Part shown: positions 62,971 through 64,000 of the stretch, in pieces | How positions within the stretch are numbered: position 1 is the first letter of the stretch | How the letters are laid out: every line of letters begins with the position of its first letter | From: Prochlorococcus sp. AG-355-P18 | GTDB taxonomy: Bacteria > Cyanobacteriota > Cyanobacteriia > PCC-6307 > Cyanobiaceae | Assembly (NCBI GenBank): GCA_003280515.1 | Contig: QCER01000010.1 | Location: forward strand, 1 to 64,000 | DNA: 64,000 nt | Reading direction: 5' to 3' | The notes under the pieces: generated by a model | What the model was told of the DNA's origin: nothing | Seen by the model: the letters and a program-made list of their open reading frames with translations, nothing else | The model's database searches: none | Position numbers and translations under genes: made by a program

Positions 62971-64000
62971 ATGATTATTAATTCACAAAAAAGATCATTT
63001 GGTAGAGGGGCGAAAGTGAGCTTATTCACTTTAGGGACAATGCGAGCAACTGAAAGTCTCGAAAAAATGTATAGCATAATTAAAAATGCATATTATGTAG
63101 GAATTAACCACATAGAAACCGCACCTTCTTATGGTGATGCTGAATCACTAATTGGAAATTCAATAAAAAAATTATCAATAGAAGAGAATATAAAAGAAAA
63201 AAATTGGGTAATTACTTCCAAAGTTTTACCAAAGGGTGATTTTAACTTTTTAAAAAATAATTTTAAAAAGTCTCTTAAAAATTTAAATCGCGAGAAAATT
63301 AATAATCTAGCAATTCACGGACTCAACTTAAAACAACATCTAGATTGGGTTCTTGCTGGAGAGGGTAAGAAATTCATATCTTGGATACTTGAGAAGGAAC
63401 TAGTTGATCAAATTGGGTTTAGTTCTCACGGAAGTTATTCACTAATTAAAGATGCAATTAACTGTGAAGTTTTTAGTTTTTGTAGTCTTCATTTACATTA
63501 TTTAGATCAATCTAAGATTGCTTTGGCAGAGGAAGCCATAAAAAAAGGTATGGGAGTACTAGCAATATCACCTGCTGATAAAGGCGGCAGATTATATTCT
63601 CCAAGTGATATTTTGTTAGAAGCCTCTAAGCCTTTTCATCCATTAGAATTAGCATATAGATTTCTGCTAGCAAAAGGCATTACAACTTTGTCGTTAGGGG
63701 CGACAAACAAAAAAGATTTTGAATTTGCCCATAAACTTAGAAACTCATTCGAGAAGCTTACAAAACTTGAAAAAAGGGCCCTGAATAAAATTGAGGAAGT
63801 TGCTAATGAAAGATTACACTCAACAAGATGTGAACAATGCAGATCTTGTCTTCCATGCCCAAATGAAATACCTATTCCAGAAATACTTCGTTTAAGGAAT
63901 ATATCTATTGGTTATGGCCAATTAGAGTTTTCAAAAGAAAGATATAATTTAATAGGAAAAGCTGGCCACTGGTGGGAAGAAAAAAATTCCTCATATTGTC
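62971..64000 (+). CDS. Aldo/keto reductase with C-terminal Fe-S motif, partial
   Basis: The frame is open from ATG 62971 to the right edge of the window, 343 codons plus one base, so the stop is outside. The protein begins with the family strand F-T-L-G-T-M-R, has I-E-T-A-P-S-Y-G-D-A-E (Asp/Tyr region of AKR catalysis), a barrel pattern, I-G-F-S-S-H-G and L-S-L-G-A-T near the end of the barrel, then C-E-Q-C-R-S-C-L-P-C-P, a four-Cys cluster expected to bind 4Fe-4S. This is the AKR subfamily with an added ferredoxin-like tail. Substrate unknown. It lies 111 bases from ribE, divergently. Confidence 0.85.
   Translation, partial: MIINSQKRSFGRGAKVSLFTLGTMRATESLEKMYSIIKNAYYVGINHIETAPSYGDAESLIGNSIKKLSIEENIKEKNWVITSKVLPKGDFNFLKNNFKKSLKNLNREKINNLAIHGLNLKQHLDWVLAGEGKKFISWILEKELVDQIGFSSHGSYSLIKDAINCEVFSFCSLHLHYLDQSKIALAEEAIKKGMGVLAISPADKGGRLYSPSDILLEASKPFHPLELAYRFLLAKGITTLSLGATNKKDFEFAHKLRNSFEKLTKLEKRALNKIEEVANERLHSTRCEQCRSCLPCPNEIPIPEILRLRNISIGYGQLEFSKERYNLIGKAGHWWEEKNSSYC

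Overview
This window is a contiguous piece of a small, AT-rich, densely packed cyanobacterial chromosome. Gene content points to Prochlorococcus, most likely a high-light-adapted strain: PSI genes psaF and psaJ, a non-lipidated Psb27, a high-light-inducible protein, the cytochrome b6f genes petC and petA, one aa3-type oxidase cluster (ctaCDE with ctaA and ctaB), a cyAbrB regulator, a cyanobacterial principal sigma factor, a stand-alone second groEL, and very short intergenic spacers. The strain cannot be fixed from the sequence alone. I see no insertion sequence, prophage, CRISPR array, integrase or island boundary. It reads as core genome.

Layout. 1-2.7 kb: end of a histidine phosphatase, then a minus-strand group (small HTH protein, small membrane protein, atypical pyrophosphatase, ArsC/Spx-like protein, signal peptidase I). 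2.9-12 kb: proS, psb27, purA, a PfkB kinase, cutA, cobK-like, ssb, a DUF2854 protein, argB and a DUF3153 protein. 12-19 kb: priA, rpoD, hemC, a canonical pyrophosphatase and an M32 carboxypeptidase. 19-25.6 kb: yjbQ, pterin dehydratase, CobW-type GTPase and the iron permease futB, then a flippase-like membrane protein, larC and two unknowns. 25.6-33.6 kb: xthA, hemL, a prohibitin, a minus-strand run of nucleotide-binding proteins (DRTGG, SLOG, YajQ), an SDR, map and a PepSY-type membrane protein. 33.6-36.1 kb: a translation block, rplS, tRNA-Trp, a 64-residue conserved protein, tRNA-Asp and gltX. 36.1-42.2 kb: antiporter, hli, tsaD, psaF, psaJ, gmk and rqcH. 42.2-48.7 kb: tatC, a DUF3067 protein, petC, petA, lgt, cobM, a RodZ-like protein and ppx. 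48.8-54.6 kb: ubiA, S66 peptidase, ispD, fabG, a 59-residue membrane protein, groEL2 and a repeat-bearing unknown. 54.6-62.9 kb: ABC-2 exporter, ctaB and ctaA facing ctaCDE, then cyAbrB and ribE. The window ends inside an aldo/keto reductase.

How the parts fit. Much of the window serves photosynthetic and respiratory electron transport and its cofactors: hemL and hemC feed tetrapyrrole synthesis, ctaB and ctaA make heme A for the oxidase, cobK and cobM belong to cobalamin synthesis, and tatC lies beside petC, which carries a twin-arginine signal. Three genes under 60 codons were found by reading the gaps (hli, psaJ and a 59-residue membrane protein). Convergent genes often abut or overlap, and three clear terminator hairpins include stop codons.

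I found no obviously new defence or mobile system. The strongest second-look items are the pair of pyrophosphatases with different metal-binding signatures, the minus-strand run of putative nucleotide sensors at 29.0-31.5 kb, the 64-residue protein between two tRNA genes, and the coiled repeat protein beside groEL2.
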